From Alphaproteobacteria bacterium (GTDB lineage Bacteria > Pseudomonadota > Alphaproteobacteria > Micropepsales > Micropepsaceae), in the NCBI GenBank assembly GCA_028865545.1, contig JAGWJY010000005.1, positions 43,787 to 107,786 of the forward strand: 64,000 nucleotides of DNA, given 5' to 3'. Both the position numbers and the translations under genes were made by a program. Numbering within the stretch: the first letter of the stretch is position 1; every line of letters begins with the position of its first letter. Of the stretch, positions 53,149 through 63,697 are shown piece by piece. The notes under the pieces were generated by a model. That model was not told the DNA's origin and made no database searches. It saw nothing but the letters and a program-made list of their open reading frames with translations.

Positions 53149-53844
53149 ATGGGTGCATTGCTGGCGGCGGCGGCCGTCTTTCTCGGCATTCATCTGCTGG
53201 TTTCCGGAACGAAGCTGCGCGGCATCATCGTCGCGAAGATCGGAGAAAATCCGTATCTCGGCCTGTTCGCGCTGTCGTCGCTCGGCGCCATCGTCTGGCT
53301 CTGCATCGCCTACGGCCATGCTTACGCGAGCGCAGACAACCGTGCGCTGTTCGATCTCGGCCAGGGCTTCCGCGACGCCGCGATTCCGGTGATGGCGATC
53401 GCCTTCGCGCTGGCCGTGCCGGGCATCCTGATGTCCAATCCGACATCGGCGCGGCAAGAGAAGGCCGCGGTGCGCGGCGTACTTCGCATCACGCGCCATC
53501 CTTTCCTGTGGGGCACGGCGATCTGGGCGGGCTATCACCTGCTCGCCACGACGACATTGGCATCGGCGATCTTCTTCGGCACGTTTTTGATCCTGGCGCT
53601 GCTCGGCACGCGGGCCATTGACGGCAAGTGCAGACGCAGACATGGCCCCGAATGGCAGGCTGTCTCCTATCAGACCTCGAACATTCCTTTCGTCGCGATT
53701 CTTGCCGGCCGCAATCATTTCGTGGCGCGCGAATATTTCGACTGGCGTTTTGCGGCGACGGTAGTGGGGTTTGTGGTGTTCCTGCTGATCCACAGCACGC
53801 TGTTCGGCATGTCGCCATTTCCCAACGCCTGGCTGCCGTTCTAG
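53149..53844 (+). CDS. NnrU family membrane protein
   Basis: ITRHPFLWGTAIWAGYHLLA; six-TM topology; GHAYASADNRALFD. Confidence 0.88.
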   Translation: MGALLAAAAVFLGIHLLVSGTKLRGIIVAKIGENPYLGLFALSSLGAIVWLCIAYGHAYASADNRALFDLGQGFRDAAIPVMAIAFALAVPGILMSNPTSARQEKAAVRGVLRITRHPFLWGTAIWAGYHLLATTTLASAIFFGTFLILALLGTRAIDGKCRRRHGPEWQAVSYQTSNIPFVAILAGRNHFVAREYFDWRFAATVVGFVVFLLIHSTLFGMSPFPNAWLPF

Positions 53845-54617
53845 TCCCGGCGGTAATAGCGATAAGCGTAGGCGTGCGTAAAACCGGCGCTTTCGTAAAG
53901 CGCGCGCGCCGGTGCGTTCGCTTCTTCAACACTGAGAAAAACGGCGCTCGCGCCGTGCGCATGACTCCAGTCCGCGATCGCGCGCAGCACATGTTTCGCA
54001 TAGCCGTGCCGCCGGAAAGGCGAAGCCGTGCGCATGAGATTGATGCCAACGCGGCCCCCGGCCAGCGCGGCCATGCCGCAGGCGACGGCCGTGCCCTGTA
54101 CGACGACGGTGATGCGCACATGCGGGACGGCGATGCGCGACAGGATTTCGAGACGCTCCCTGCCATCCGCCGGCGAATGCGAACCTGAAATCACCAAGGC
54201 GTCGAAGCCGTCATTCGCTTCGTCCAGCGTTTGCGTTTCCGCAGCCGCCTCGCAACGCCTGCGGACGGTATCGACGTCGGCCGTCCACACCAGCGACGGC
54301 GAAACGACGGCATAGCCGCGGGCGGCGAGCAGGTCGGACAGACCTGCGGGCTTTGTGCCCGAGGTCACCTGGAACATCGGCGCCAAACCGCGGGCGCGAT
54401 ACGCGCGCTCGACCTGCGCAACAGCCTCGCCCGCGTCGTCTCCTTGAAAATCGGGGGTGGCCACCGAATTGGCGCGATGGCTGAGCCCGCCTGTGAAGCG
54501 CAACAACCACCCCGACAGCGGCACCATCTGCCGGGCCGGCCAGGTCAAAAGCGACGGCGGCTCAAGACATTGAGCCCAGTCGGTGTCGTTAACTGGCTTT
54601 TGACGCAATTGCCCCAT
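53841..54617 (-). CDS. GNAT-family N-acetyltransferase
   Basis: INLMRTASPFRRHGYAKHVLRAIADWSHAHGASAVFLSVEEANAPARALYESAGFTHAYAYRYYRR. Confidence 0.88.
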   Translation of the reverse strand: MGQLRQKPVNDTDWAQCLEPPSLLTWPARQMVPLSGWLLRFTGGLSHRANSVATPDFQGDDAGEAVAQVERAYRARGLAPMFQVTSGTKPAGLSDLLAARGYAVVSPSLVWTADVDTVRRRCEAAAETQTLDEANDGFDALVISGSHSPADGRERLEILSRIAVPHVRITVVVQGTAVACGMAALAGGRVGINLMRTASPFRRHGYAKHVLRAIADWSHAHGASAVFLSVEEANAPARALYESAGFTHAYAYRYYRRD

Positions 54618-54646
54618 CCTCCCTGGGCCACAACGGGGATACGCAC

Positions 54647-54997
54647 ATGTCCAGCCGGCAATGTGCCGTCGATCTCGCCCACCTGGCCCGTTATACGGGC
54701 GGGGATGACGCTATCAACGCAGAAGTCCTGAGACTCTTCGATACGCAAACCAGCGAGATCGTCGACCGCCTTCAGGCCATACTCGACGCGCGGGACGCCA
54801 AATCCTGGCGGGAAGCCACGCACACGTTGAAAGGCGCGGCGCGCGGGGTCGGCGCTTTCATGCTCGCCGATGCGGCGGCCTTCGCCGAACCGATCGATCC
54901 GGTCAAGGATCGCGGCAACGCCTCCATCGCCATCAAGGCGCTCAAAATGACCGCGTCGTCCGTTCAGTCGTTCATCAAGTCCTACTTGAAGGACTGA
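54647..54997 (+). CDS. Stand-alone Hpt (histidine phosphotransfer) domain protein
   Basis: EATHTLKGAARGVGAFMLADAAAFAE: H-x-LKG-x-A phosphoacceptor motif. Confidence 0.88.
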   Translation: MSSRQCAVDLAHLARYTGGDDAINAEVLRLFDTQTSEIVDRLQAILDARDAKSWREATHTLKGAARGVGAFMLADAAAFAEPIDPVKDRGNASIAIKALKMTASSVQSFIKSYLKD

Positions 54998-55311
54998 ATC
55001 TTCGCGTCGAAGGCCTGGAATTCGAGCGCAATCGAACGGTCCACCAGCGTCCGCCAGACCGGTTCGGCAATCTCGGGGCTCAATCCGACCTTCCGGGCCT
55101 CCGCCAAGACCTTTGCGACGACATCCTCGATGCGCGCTTCGTCACGCACGACCCCACGATCCGATTTGATTTCTGCTGCACGTTCGATATAGCGCTGGCG
55201 TTCGGAAAGGAGCTTCACCAACGCCCTGTCGAGCCGGTCGATCTCGACCCGCAACTGGGACATGGTTTCGCATTGCCCCGGCAGTCGATCCTGTGGGTCA
55301 GTTGTCGTCAT
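54982..55311 (-). CDS. Chorismate mutase (AroQ class)
   Basis: LRVEIDRLDRALVKLLSERQRYIERAAEIKSDRGVVRDEARIEDVVAKV...EPVWRTLVDRSIALE. Confidence 0.9.
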   Translation of the reverse strand: MTTTDPQDRLPGQCETMSQLRVEIDRLDRALVKLLSERQRYIERAAEIKSDRGVVRDEARIEDVVAKVLAEARKVGLSPEIAEPVWRTLVDRSIALEFQAFDAKIQSFK

Positions 55312-55350
55312 GGTCCGTCGTTCTGCCTCGTCGGTGTCCGTGGAATATGA

Positions 55351-56825
<1,475 letters not shown>

Positions 56826-56975
56826 CTTCGCTTTGCCGCAGTTGCTCCGGAACGAAGTGCTCTGCCTCACTAACGGTTCGTTTCCCGCAGGGCGCCTTCA
56901 AATCTCCTGAAGTCTGCAACCCTCGCGCAGCTTGGCTGATTGCGGTCGGTGCAACATTGCGCCTCGCAGTAAGAT

Positions 56976-57004
56976 AATAAATTATTGTATTGCAATAATT
57001 TATT
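56976..57004. promoter_or_regulatory. Perfect 12-bp inverted repeat, putative operator
   Basis: AATAAATTATTG-TATTG-CAATAATTTATT, 38 bp upstream of the DUF2975 start. Confidence 0.6.
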
Positions 57005-57042
57005 TCTGTAGTAGTGTCCTGCCGTCGCTATTGGAGACGGTT

Positions 57043-57588
57043 ATGGCAACGGACAGCGCAGCAAATCTCTCCTGGTTGAGCCGGATGATGGCCGGGTTTT
57101 CCACCGTCGGTGTTCTGATCCTTCCCATCATGGTCGCCGTGACCTTCCTGTTCCCCGACCGAACGGGATGGCTGATGTTCGACATCAATCATCTCGGTGC
57201 GGCGATCAGCACCGCGGTGCCGCTGCCGTACCGGATCGGCGCGCTCATCTGTGAAATGGTGCCGACGGCGTTCACGCTCTGGGCGCTGTGGTCGCTGCGC
57301 CAGCTCTTCCTGAAATACGGCAAGGGCGATGTGTTCTCCGCCGCCGCGCTGCGCTATCTCAACAACGTCGCCGTGGCCCTGTTTGCCAGTGTTGTTGTGG
57401 GCTTCGCGATGCAGGCGCCGATCTCGTTTCTTCTGACATGGTCGCTCGGACCCGGGCACCGCAACATCTCCCTCAGCTTCGGCAGCGGCGATGTGGCCAC
57501 CTTGTTCATGGCCGGCGTGGTGCTGGTCATCGCCCGGGTGATGGTCGAAGCGCGGCGCGTAGCCGACGAAAACGCGAAGTTTGTCTGA
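57043..57588 (+). CDS. DUF2975 membrane protein
   Basis: Four TM segments; LWALWSLRQLFLKYGKGDVFSAAALRYLNNVAVALFAS; followed by XRE gene with stop/start overlap. Confidence 0.82.
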   Translation: MATDSAANLSWLSRMMAGFSTVGVLILPIMVAVTFLFPDRTGWLMFDINHLGAAISTAVPLPYRIGALICEMVPTAFTLWALWSLRQLFLKYGKGDVFSAAALRYLNNVAVALFASVVVGFAMQAPISFLLTWSLGPGHRNISLSFGSGDVATLFMAGVVLVIARVMVEARRVADENAKFV

Positions 57589-57797
57589 TGGCGATCATCG
57601 TCAACCTGGATGTGATGCTCGCCAAGCGGAAGATGCGCTCGAAGGAGCTTGCCGAGACCATCGGCATCACCGAGGCCAACCTGTCGCTGCTGAAATCTGG
57701 CAAGGTGAAAGGCGTGCGCTTCGAGACGCTGGAGCACATCTGTGCCGCGCTCGATTGCCAGCCGGGCGATCTTCTGGAGTTCCGTCGCGAGGCGTAA
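57588..57797 (+). CDS. Small XRE/Cro-CI HTH regulator
   Basis: VNLDVMLAKRKMRSKELAETIGITEANLSLLKSGKVKGVRFETLEHICAALDCQPGDLLEFR. Confidence 0.93.
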   Translation: MAIIVNLDVMLAKRKMRSKELAETIGITEANLSLLKSGKVKGVRFETLEHICAALDCQPGDLLEFRREA

Positions 57798-57996
57798 ACG
57801 CGCTGCCGGCATCTCACAACTGTGGGGATATATAATATCTGGTAATTCGACCGTGTCGGTTCAAGGGGCGCCGGGAAAATTTCGGCGCCTGCGACAAATC
57901 CGAAAAATTGCAAACAATGTCAGCGGCGGAGCACTGACCATGTCGCAGTTTGCAGCCGATCCATTCAGTCTCATTCGCGATAAGAAATATTTTCCG

Positions 57997-59172
57997 TCAG
58001 CGATTGAGTTCGCGCATGGCGCCGTCGAGACCGGCAAGCGTCAACGGGAACATCCGGCCGCTTAGGATCTGCGAGACCAACTGGATCGACGGCGTGTAGT
58101 CCCAATGCTTCTGCGCCACCGGATTGAGCCAGACGATGTGGGGGTAGATCTGTGCCACGCGGTCGAGCCAGATGGCGCCCGGCTCCTCGTTCCAATGCTC
58201 AACGCTGCCGCCGGCCATGGTGATCTCATACGGGCTCATGGTGGCGTCGCCGACAAAGACGATCTTGTAGTCGTGGGGATATTTGTGCAGCACGTCCCAG
58301 GTCGGAACCTTCTCGACATGGCGGCGGCGATTGTCCTTCCACACGCCCTCATAGAGGCAATTGTGGAAGTAGTAGAAATCCATGTGCTTGAACTCGGTGC
58401 GCGCGGCGCTGAACAACTCCTCGCAAAGCTTGACGTGCACGTCCATCGAGCCGCCGATGTCGAAGAACAGCAGCACCTTCACGGTGTTGTGGCGCTCGGG
58501 CACCAGCTTGAGGTCGAGATAACCCTTGTTCGCCGTTTCGCGGATGGTGCCGGGCAGATCGAGCTCAGTCTCGGCGCCGGTGCGCGCCCATTTGCGCAAG
58601 CGGCGCAGCGCCACCTTGATGTTGCGGGTTCCCAGCTCGACGGCATCGTCGAGATTCTTGTATTCGCGCCTGTCCCAGACCTTCACCGCCTTGCCGTGGC
58701 GCGATTTGTCCTGGCCAATGCGGACGCCTTCGGGATTGTAGCCATAGGCCCCAAAGGGCGAGGTGCCGGCGGTGCCGATCATCTTGCTGCCGCCTTCATG
58801 GCGCTTCTTCTGCTCTTCGAGACGCTGGCGCAGTGTCTCCATCAGCTTGTCCCAGCCGCCCAGAGACTCAATCAGCTTCTTGTCCTCTTCGCTGAGGAAT
58901 TTTTCGTTCAACTTGCGCAGCCAGTCTTCGGGAATCTCGGCAACGAGGTCGTCGTCGAGCGTCTCCAGCCCTTCGAAGACATGGGAGAAGACACGGTCGA
59001 ACTTGTCGAGATTCTTTTCGTCCTTCACCAGCGCGGTGCGCGATAGGTAATAGAACTCGTCGACCTTACGGCCGATCACGTCCCTCGACAACGCCTCCAT
59101 CAGCGCCAGATATTCCTTCAACGTAACGGGTATCTTGGCGGCGCGCAGTTCGTCGAAGAACGCGAAGAACAT
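57997..59172 (-). CDS. CoxE-like VWA domain protein
   Basis: 391 aa; KVLLFFDIGGSMDVHVKLCEELFSAAR, VFVGDATMSPYEI, WLNPVAQKHWDYTPSIQ. Confidence 0.9.
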   Translation of the reverse strand: MFFAFFDELRAAKIPVTLKEYLALMEALSRDVIGRKVDEFYYLSRTALVKDEKNLDKFDRVFSHVFEGLETLDDDLVAEIPEDWLRKLNEKFLSEEDKKLIESLGGWDKLMETLRQRLEEQKKRHEGGSKMIGTAGTSPFGAYGYNPEGVRIGQDKSRHGKAVKVWDRREYKNLDDAVELGTRNIKVALRRLRKWARTGAETELDLPGTIRETANKGYLDLKLVPERHNTVKVLLFFDIGGSMDVHVKLCEELFSAARTEFKHMDFYYFHNCLYEGVWKDNRRRHVEKVPTWDVLHKYPHDYKIVFVGDATMSPYEITMAGGSVEHWNEEPGAIWLDRVAQIYPHIVWLNPVAQKHWDYTPSIQLVSQILSGRMFPLTLAGLDGAMRELNR

Positions 59173-59182
59173 CGCCGGACCT

Positions 59183-59764
59183 TCAGTGGGGTGCGGGCTG
59201 GCCGCTGCCCGCGATATTCGCCATCGCATCGCGATAGGCCGCGTTGAGGAACTCGGTCTCGGCGTCGTTGTCGCGCGGATCGGCATATTCGATGGTGACC
59301 TGCACCGTCCAGGCACCCAGAAGCGCGCTGGCGAACAGGGTGCGGTAATGCAACGATTCCAGCTTCGCGGTCTCATAGGTGCGCGTGTAGATCGACAGCG
59401 GCGCGTCCTTCGCTCCGATGGAGCGCGTGCTTTCGTCGATCATCCGACCGCCGGTACCCTCCTGCACCACAAAATCGGGGGCCAGGATCGCCTTTGGATC
59501 ATAGGCGCCATGCAGGGGTTCGAGCGTGACCGTGCCGTAGACGCCGTCCAGTGCGGAATAGGCGCAGAAGTCGGCGCCGGCTTCCGGATCGCGTTCGCCG
59601 ACGGCGTCGCGCTCGAAATGACCGACCTGCTGCGGACAGACGAAACCGGACGCCGTGTGCACCTTGGCGCCGTCGGCGCCGTCGGCGAACGGGTCAGCGT
59701 TGTCCTGGGCATAAGCGGCCCCGGCAATGCACAGGACGGCCAAAAAGCCGATGCCGTATTTCAT
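59183..59764 (-). CDS. Secreted hypothetical protein
   Basis: 193 aa; signal peptide MKYGIGFLAVLCIAGAAYAQDN; lies between moxR-like and coxE-like genes. Confidence 0.75.
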   Translation of the reverse strand: MKYGIGFLAVLCIAGAAYAQDNADPFADGADGAKVHTASGFVCPQQVGHFERDAVGERDPEAGADFCAYSALDGVYGTVTLEPLHGAYDPKAILAPDFVVQEGTGGRMIDESTRSIGAKDAPLSIYTRTYETAKLESLHYRTLFASALLGAWTVQVTIEYADPRDNDAETEFLNAAYRDAMANIAGSGQPAPH

Positions 59765-60615
59765 CCCCGGTTCTCCCGCCTCGCCAAAAACGCCAGCCGT
59801 TCGAAGAGGTGTACATCCTGCTCGTTCTTCAGCAAAGCGCCGTGCAAAGGCGGGATCAGCCGCGCCGCATCTTTCTCCCGCAGCGTCTCCGGCTCGATGT
59901 CCTCGTTGAGAAGCAGCTTCAGCCAGTCCAGCAATTCGCTGGTGGAGGGTTTCTTCTTGAGGCCGGGCACCTCGCGCAGCTGATAAAAGGCGTTGAGCGC
60001 CTCGGCGGTCAGCTGCTGCTTGATGCCGGGATAATGCACGTCGACGATCTTCTGCATCGTCTCGCGGTCGGGGAACTTGATGTAGTGGAAGAAGCAGCGG
60101 CGCAGGAAGGCGTCGGGCAGTTCCTTCTCGTTGTTGGAGGTGATCATGACGATGGGGCGGACGGCGGCCTTGATCGTCTCGCCGGTCTCGTAGACGAAGA
60201 ACTCCATGCGGTCGAGTTCCAGCAGCAGGTCGTTGGGGAATTCGATATCGGCCTTGTCGATCTCGTCGATCAGCAGCACCGGGCGCACCTCGGACTCGAA
60301 GGCCTCCCAGAGCTTGCCCTTCTTGATGTAGTTCTTGACGTCCTTCACCCGCACATCGCCGAGCTGGGAGTCGCGCAGGCGCGTCACCGCGTCGTATTCG
60401 TAGAGGCCCTGCTGGGCCTTGGTGGTGGACTTCACATGCCAGGTGATGAGCGGCGCGGCGAAGGCTTCCGCCACTTCATAGGCGAGCTGGGTCTTGCCTG
60501 TTCCGGGCTCGCCCTTGACCAGCAGCGGGCGCTCCAGCGTCACCGCAGCGTTGACCGCGATCCTGAGATCGTCGGTGGCGACATAGTTCCTGGTACCTTC
60601 GAAACGCACACTCAT
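59761..60615 (-). CDS. MoxR-family AAA+ ATPase
   Basis: RPLLVKGEPGTGKTQLAYEVAEAF (Walker A), VRPVLLIDEIDKADIEFPNDLLLELDRMEFFV, MITSNNEKELPDAFLRRCFFHYI. Confidence 0.94.
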   Translation of the reverse strand: MSVRFEGTRNYVATDDLRIAVNAAVTLERPLLVKGEPGTGKTQLAYEVAEAFAAPLITWHVKSTTKAQQGLYEYDAVTRLRDSQLGDVRVKDVKNYIKKGKLWEAFESEVRPVLLIDEIDKADIEFPNDLLLELDRMEFFVYETGETIKAAVRPIVMITSNNEKELPDAFLRRCFFHYIKFPDRETMQKIVDVHYPGIKQQLTAEALNAFYQLREVPGLKKKPSTSELLDWLKLLLNEDIEPETLREKDAARLIPPLHGALLKNEQDVHLFERLAFLARRENRG

Positions 60616-60727
60616 TCCAATCTTCTCGTGGGGAGCAAGCGAAGCGTAGGTGTGAGCCGTTGCACGCGCAAGGTGGCCCTCGTCCCGGTCACACGTTAAG
60701 CTATCGCAGGGTCAAGGGGTAAACCGC

Positions 60728-61135
60728 ATGGGTATGGCATTTGCGGCAATCCTTGTAGCGGGGATCGCCGGCACCTTCACCGATTGGCTGTTCATGGGCG
60801 TGCTGTTCCACAGCGCCTACAACACCTATCCGGAAATCTGGCGTCCGGGCATCCGGGCCGGCGCCGACAAGGGCGCCATCGTCTGGGCGAGCGCGCTGGG
60901 CTTTGTGATGAGCGCGGCGGCCATCGTGTTGTGTGCGCTGGTGGGCATCGGCGGCATCTGGGGCGGATTGGGCGTCGGCCTATTGGTGTGGATCGCCGGA
61001 CCGCTGCCGGTGATCGTCATCAACGGGATGTTCGTGAAGATCGACAGCAAGATCACCGTGGCGCATTGCCTTGGTTATCTGGCGCGCCTGCTGATCGCGG
61101 GCGCCGCCGCCGGACTGCTGCTGCCGCTGTCATGA
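60728..61135 (+). CDS. Small membrane protein (DUF1761-like)
   Basis: Four hydrophobic segments; GTFTDWLFMGVLFHSAYNTYPEIWRPG. Confidence 0.6.
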   Translation: MGMAFAAILVAGIAGTFTDWLFMGVLFHSAYNTYPEIWRPGIRAGADKGAIVWASALGFVMSAAAIVLCALVGIGGIWGGLGVGLLVWIAGPLPVIVINGMFVKIDSKITVAHCLGYLARLLIAGAAAGLLLPLS

Positions 61136-62646
61136 CCGTCGCGCATGTCTACACCGTCGCCTTCCAAGGCATCGAGGCGCGCGAGGTCGACGTGCAGGTG
61201 CACATCGCCGACAGCGGCGGCGGGCAGTTCAATCTGGTAGGCCTCGCCGACAAGGCGGTGGGCGAAAGCAAGGAGCGGGTGCGCGCGGCGCTGGCCGCCA
61301 TCGGATTGGCGCTGCCTTACAAGCGCATCACGGTGAACCTGGCGCCGGCCGATCTGCCGAAAGAAGGCAGCCATTACGATCTGCCCATCGCACTCGGCCT
61401 CTTGGCGGCGATGGGCGTCGTCCCGGCGAGCGAGATGGCGGGCTATGTGGCGCTGGGCGAGCTGTCGCTGGACGCGCAGATCACCGCCGTCGCCGGCGTG
61501 CTGCCCGCGGCGCTCGCCGCCTCGGAACAGCAGCGCGGACTGATCTGTCCGGCGTCCTGCGGCGCGGAAGCGGCGTGGGCGGGCGGCGTCGCGATCATCG
61601 CCGCGCCGTCGCTGATCGCCCTGGTCAATCACGTCAAGGGCGTGCAGGTGCTGAACCCGCCCAGCGCCAAGCTGGCGGAAGATACGCGCAGCGTGCCCGA
61701 CCTCAAAGATGTCAAAGGTCAGGAGACGGCGAAGCGCGCCATCGAGATCGCCGCGGCCGGCGGCCATAACCTTCTGATGATCGGGCCGCCGGGCGCGGGC
61801 AAGTCAATGCTGGCGCAGCGCCTGCCGGGCCTGTTGCCGCCGCTGGACGCGCGCGAGGCGCTGGAGATTTCGATGGTGCAGTCGCTGGCCGGCGAATTGC
61901 CCGACGGCACGATCTCGCGGCGTCGGCCGTTCCGCGCGCCGCATCATTCCGCCTCGATGGCGGCGCTGGTCGGCGGCGGCTTGCGGGTGAAGCCGGGCGA
62001 AGTGTCGCTCGCACATCTGGGCGTGCTGTTCCTCGACGAACTTCCCGAGTTCCAGCGCGCGGTGCTCGACTCACTGCGCCAGCCGATCGAGAGCGGCGAA
62101 GCCATCGTGGCACGCGCCAACGCGCATGTGCGCTATCCGGCGCGCTTCCAACTGGTGGCGGCGATGAATCCGTGCCGCTGCGGTTATCTCGGCGATCCGG
62201 CGCAGGCCTGCGGGCGGGCGCCCAAATGCGCGCAGGATTATCAGGCGCGGATTTCCGGACCGCTGTTCGACCGCATCGATCTGCATGTCGATGTCGCCGG
62301 CGTGTCGGCCTCCGATCTGGCGCTGCCGCCGCCGTCGGAATCGAGCGCCGATGTCGCCGCGCGCGTGGCGCAGGCGCGCGACATCCAGCGCGCGCGCTAT
62401 GCCGACGACGACGTGCGCACCAATGCGGAAGCGGACGGCGCGTTGCTCGAGCGCGTGGCGACGCCGGACGCAGCCGGCGCGAAGCTGCTCAGCCAAGCCG
62501 CCGACGCGATGCGACTGACGGCGCGCGGCTATCACCGCGTGCTGCGGGTGGCGCGGACCATCGCGGATTTGGCGGGCGCGGACGGCATCGGTCGGACGCA
62601 GGTGGCCGAGGCGCTGTCGTTCCGCCGGCTGGCGCAGCTGGCGTGA
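61132..62646 (+). CDS. comM: YifB/ComM-family Mg-chelatase-like AAA ATPase
   Basis: TVAFQGIEAREVDVQVHIADSGGGQFNLVGLADKAVGESKERVRAAL; GPPGAGKSMLAQRLPGLLP; NPCRCGYLGDPAQAC. Confidence 0.94.
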   Translation: MTVAHVYTVAFQGIEAREVDVQVHIADSGGGQFNLVGLADKAVGESKERVRAALAAIGLALPYKRITVNLAPADLPKEGSHYDLPIALGLLAAMGVVPASEMAGYVALGELSLDAQITAVAGVLPAALAASEQQRGLICPASCGAEAAWAGGVAIIAAPSLIALVNHVKGVQVLNPPSAKLAEDTRSVPDLKDVKGQETAKRAIEIAAAGGHNLLMIGPPGAGKSMLAQRLPGLLPPLDAREALEISMVQSLAGELPDGTISRRRPFRAPHHSASMAALVGGGLRVKPGEVSLAHLGVLFLDELPEFQRAVLDSLRQPIESGEAIVARANAHVRYPARFQLVAAMNPCRCGYLGDPAQACGRAPKCAQDYQARISGPLFDRIDLHVDVAGVSASDLALPPPSESSADVAARVAQARDIQRARYADDDVRTNAEADGALLERVATPDAAGAKLLSQAADAMRLTARGYHRVLRVARTIADLAGADGIGRTQVAEALSFRRLAQLA

Positions 62647-62680
62647 AATAATCGAACATTGTTTTTCGGATTGGGCATAA

Positions 62681-62705
62681 CCCCCCCGGGGGGAGGGGGG
62701 TGGGG
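62681..62705. repeat. Homopolymeric C7G6-A-G6-T-G4 tract
   Basis: CCCCCCCGGGGGGAGGGGGGTGGGG directly read. Confidence 0.9.
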
Positions 62706-62823
62706 CCACCGCACAAGGGCGGCCCGCCGACGCCTTGCGCGTCTGTCTATGTATGTGGGCGCAGTGCCGCCGCCTTCAAGCCCCTGCGACGTTCGGTAGC
62801 TGGTGGATGGCAGCAGCCTTGAG

Positions 62824-62952
62824 TTATGCGCGAATGCGTAGGTAGAAATCGCCACGCGCCACGCACAAAGGCAAATCGTGCAAACAGACACCGCGCAAAC
62901 AGACCTCGTAAAATACGTTTGCATCAATCACGGCGGCGAATGTCGAGATCAT
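62824..62952 (-). pseudogene. Truncated PIN-domain toxin (N-terminal remnant, 42 codons)
   Basis: Reverse-strand ATG at 62952: MISTFAAVIDANVFYEVCLRGVCLHDLPLCVARGDFYLRIRA*; begins like PIN toxins (first catalytic Asp in VIDANVFY) but is far too short. 2 nt downstream of the antitoxin stop. Confidence 0.6.
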
Positions 62953-62954
62953 TC

Positions 62955-63413
62955 CTATTCAAGGTTCAGTCGGCGCTGCTCCGCAGCCAATTCCGCCAGC
63001 GCTTTCTTTCGCTCCTCCCTCGATTCGTTTTCGAATTTGATCAGGTCGCCAAATTTAACCCGCCGGTGGCGGCCGACCATCCGGTGACCGATCTTGCCTT
63101 CGTCAATTAATCTGGTGAGGTGCGGCCGGGATACATTCAGATAATCCGCCGCTTGCTGCGTCGTCAGTTCCGCCTGATAGGGAATGACGGAAAACGGCGC
63201 GCGATTTGCCATCTGCGTCAGCACGGTCATGATCAACGCGACTGCGCGCGCCGGCAAAGGAACGACGACCTTCGGGTCGTCCTGCACGATAATCTTGATG
63301 TCCTGTTTTGTGTTCGCAACCGCAGCCAACTTCTCGGCCGCATTGCGCGCTATCGTGGCCTCGGCTTCGTTGGCGACGAACGGACCGCCACCTTGGTCCA
63401 GCAGCGCAAACAT
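62955..63413 (-). CDS. Excisionase-type HTH protein, probable antitoxin of a PIN-domain TA module
   Basis: AELTTQQAADYLNVSRPHLTRLIDEGKIGHRMVGRHRRVKFGDLIKFENESREERKKALAELAAEQRRLNLE. ORF may extend to 63455. Confidence 0.8.
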   Translation of the reverse strand: MFALLDQGGGPFVANEAEATIARNAAEKLAAVANTKQDIKIIVQDDPKVVVPLPARAVALIMTVLTQMANRAPFSVIPYQAELTTQQAADYLNVSRPHLTRLIDEGKIGHRMVGRHRRVKFGDLIKFENESREERKKALAELAAEQRRLNLE

Positions 63414-63697
63414 ATCTGTTCCCCAATCCCACATATATCCGGCGGCGACTTTCAAACCGCCGCCAAACGCATTATCCGCAATAAACGAAATAAACGTAAA
63501 TGCATTTTCTGCAAGGCAGCTACCGAGAATTTTATCCTCTTAAGCATGTAAAATACTAACACGCTGAAATATCTGCATTTCCCATGAAACCAAAGCCGTC
63601 CTAAACCGGTGCATCAATATTATGGCGCCGCCCCGACCCAGCCGTGGATTTGACCGCGCCGCGCCGGCCGTACAGCGCAGCACCAAGACCCGGACAT

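Noticed and set aside
57940-58065. 41-aa plus-strand ORF (MSQFAADPFSLIRDKKYFPSAIEFAHGAVETGKRQREHPAA)
   Set aside because: About half overlaps the 3' end of the coxE-like gene antisense; no family signal. Could be a small protein but unsupported without expression data.
62532-62927. 131-aa minus-strand ORF after comM
   Set aside because: Reads through the homopolymer tract and antisense of comM; Arg/Pro-rich without domain signal.
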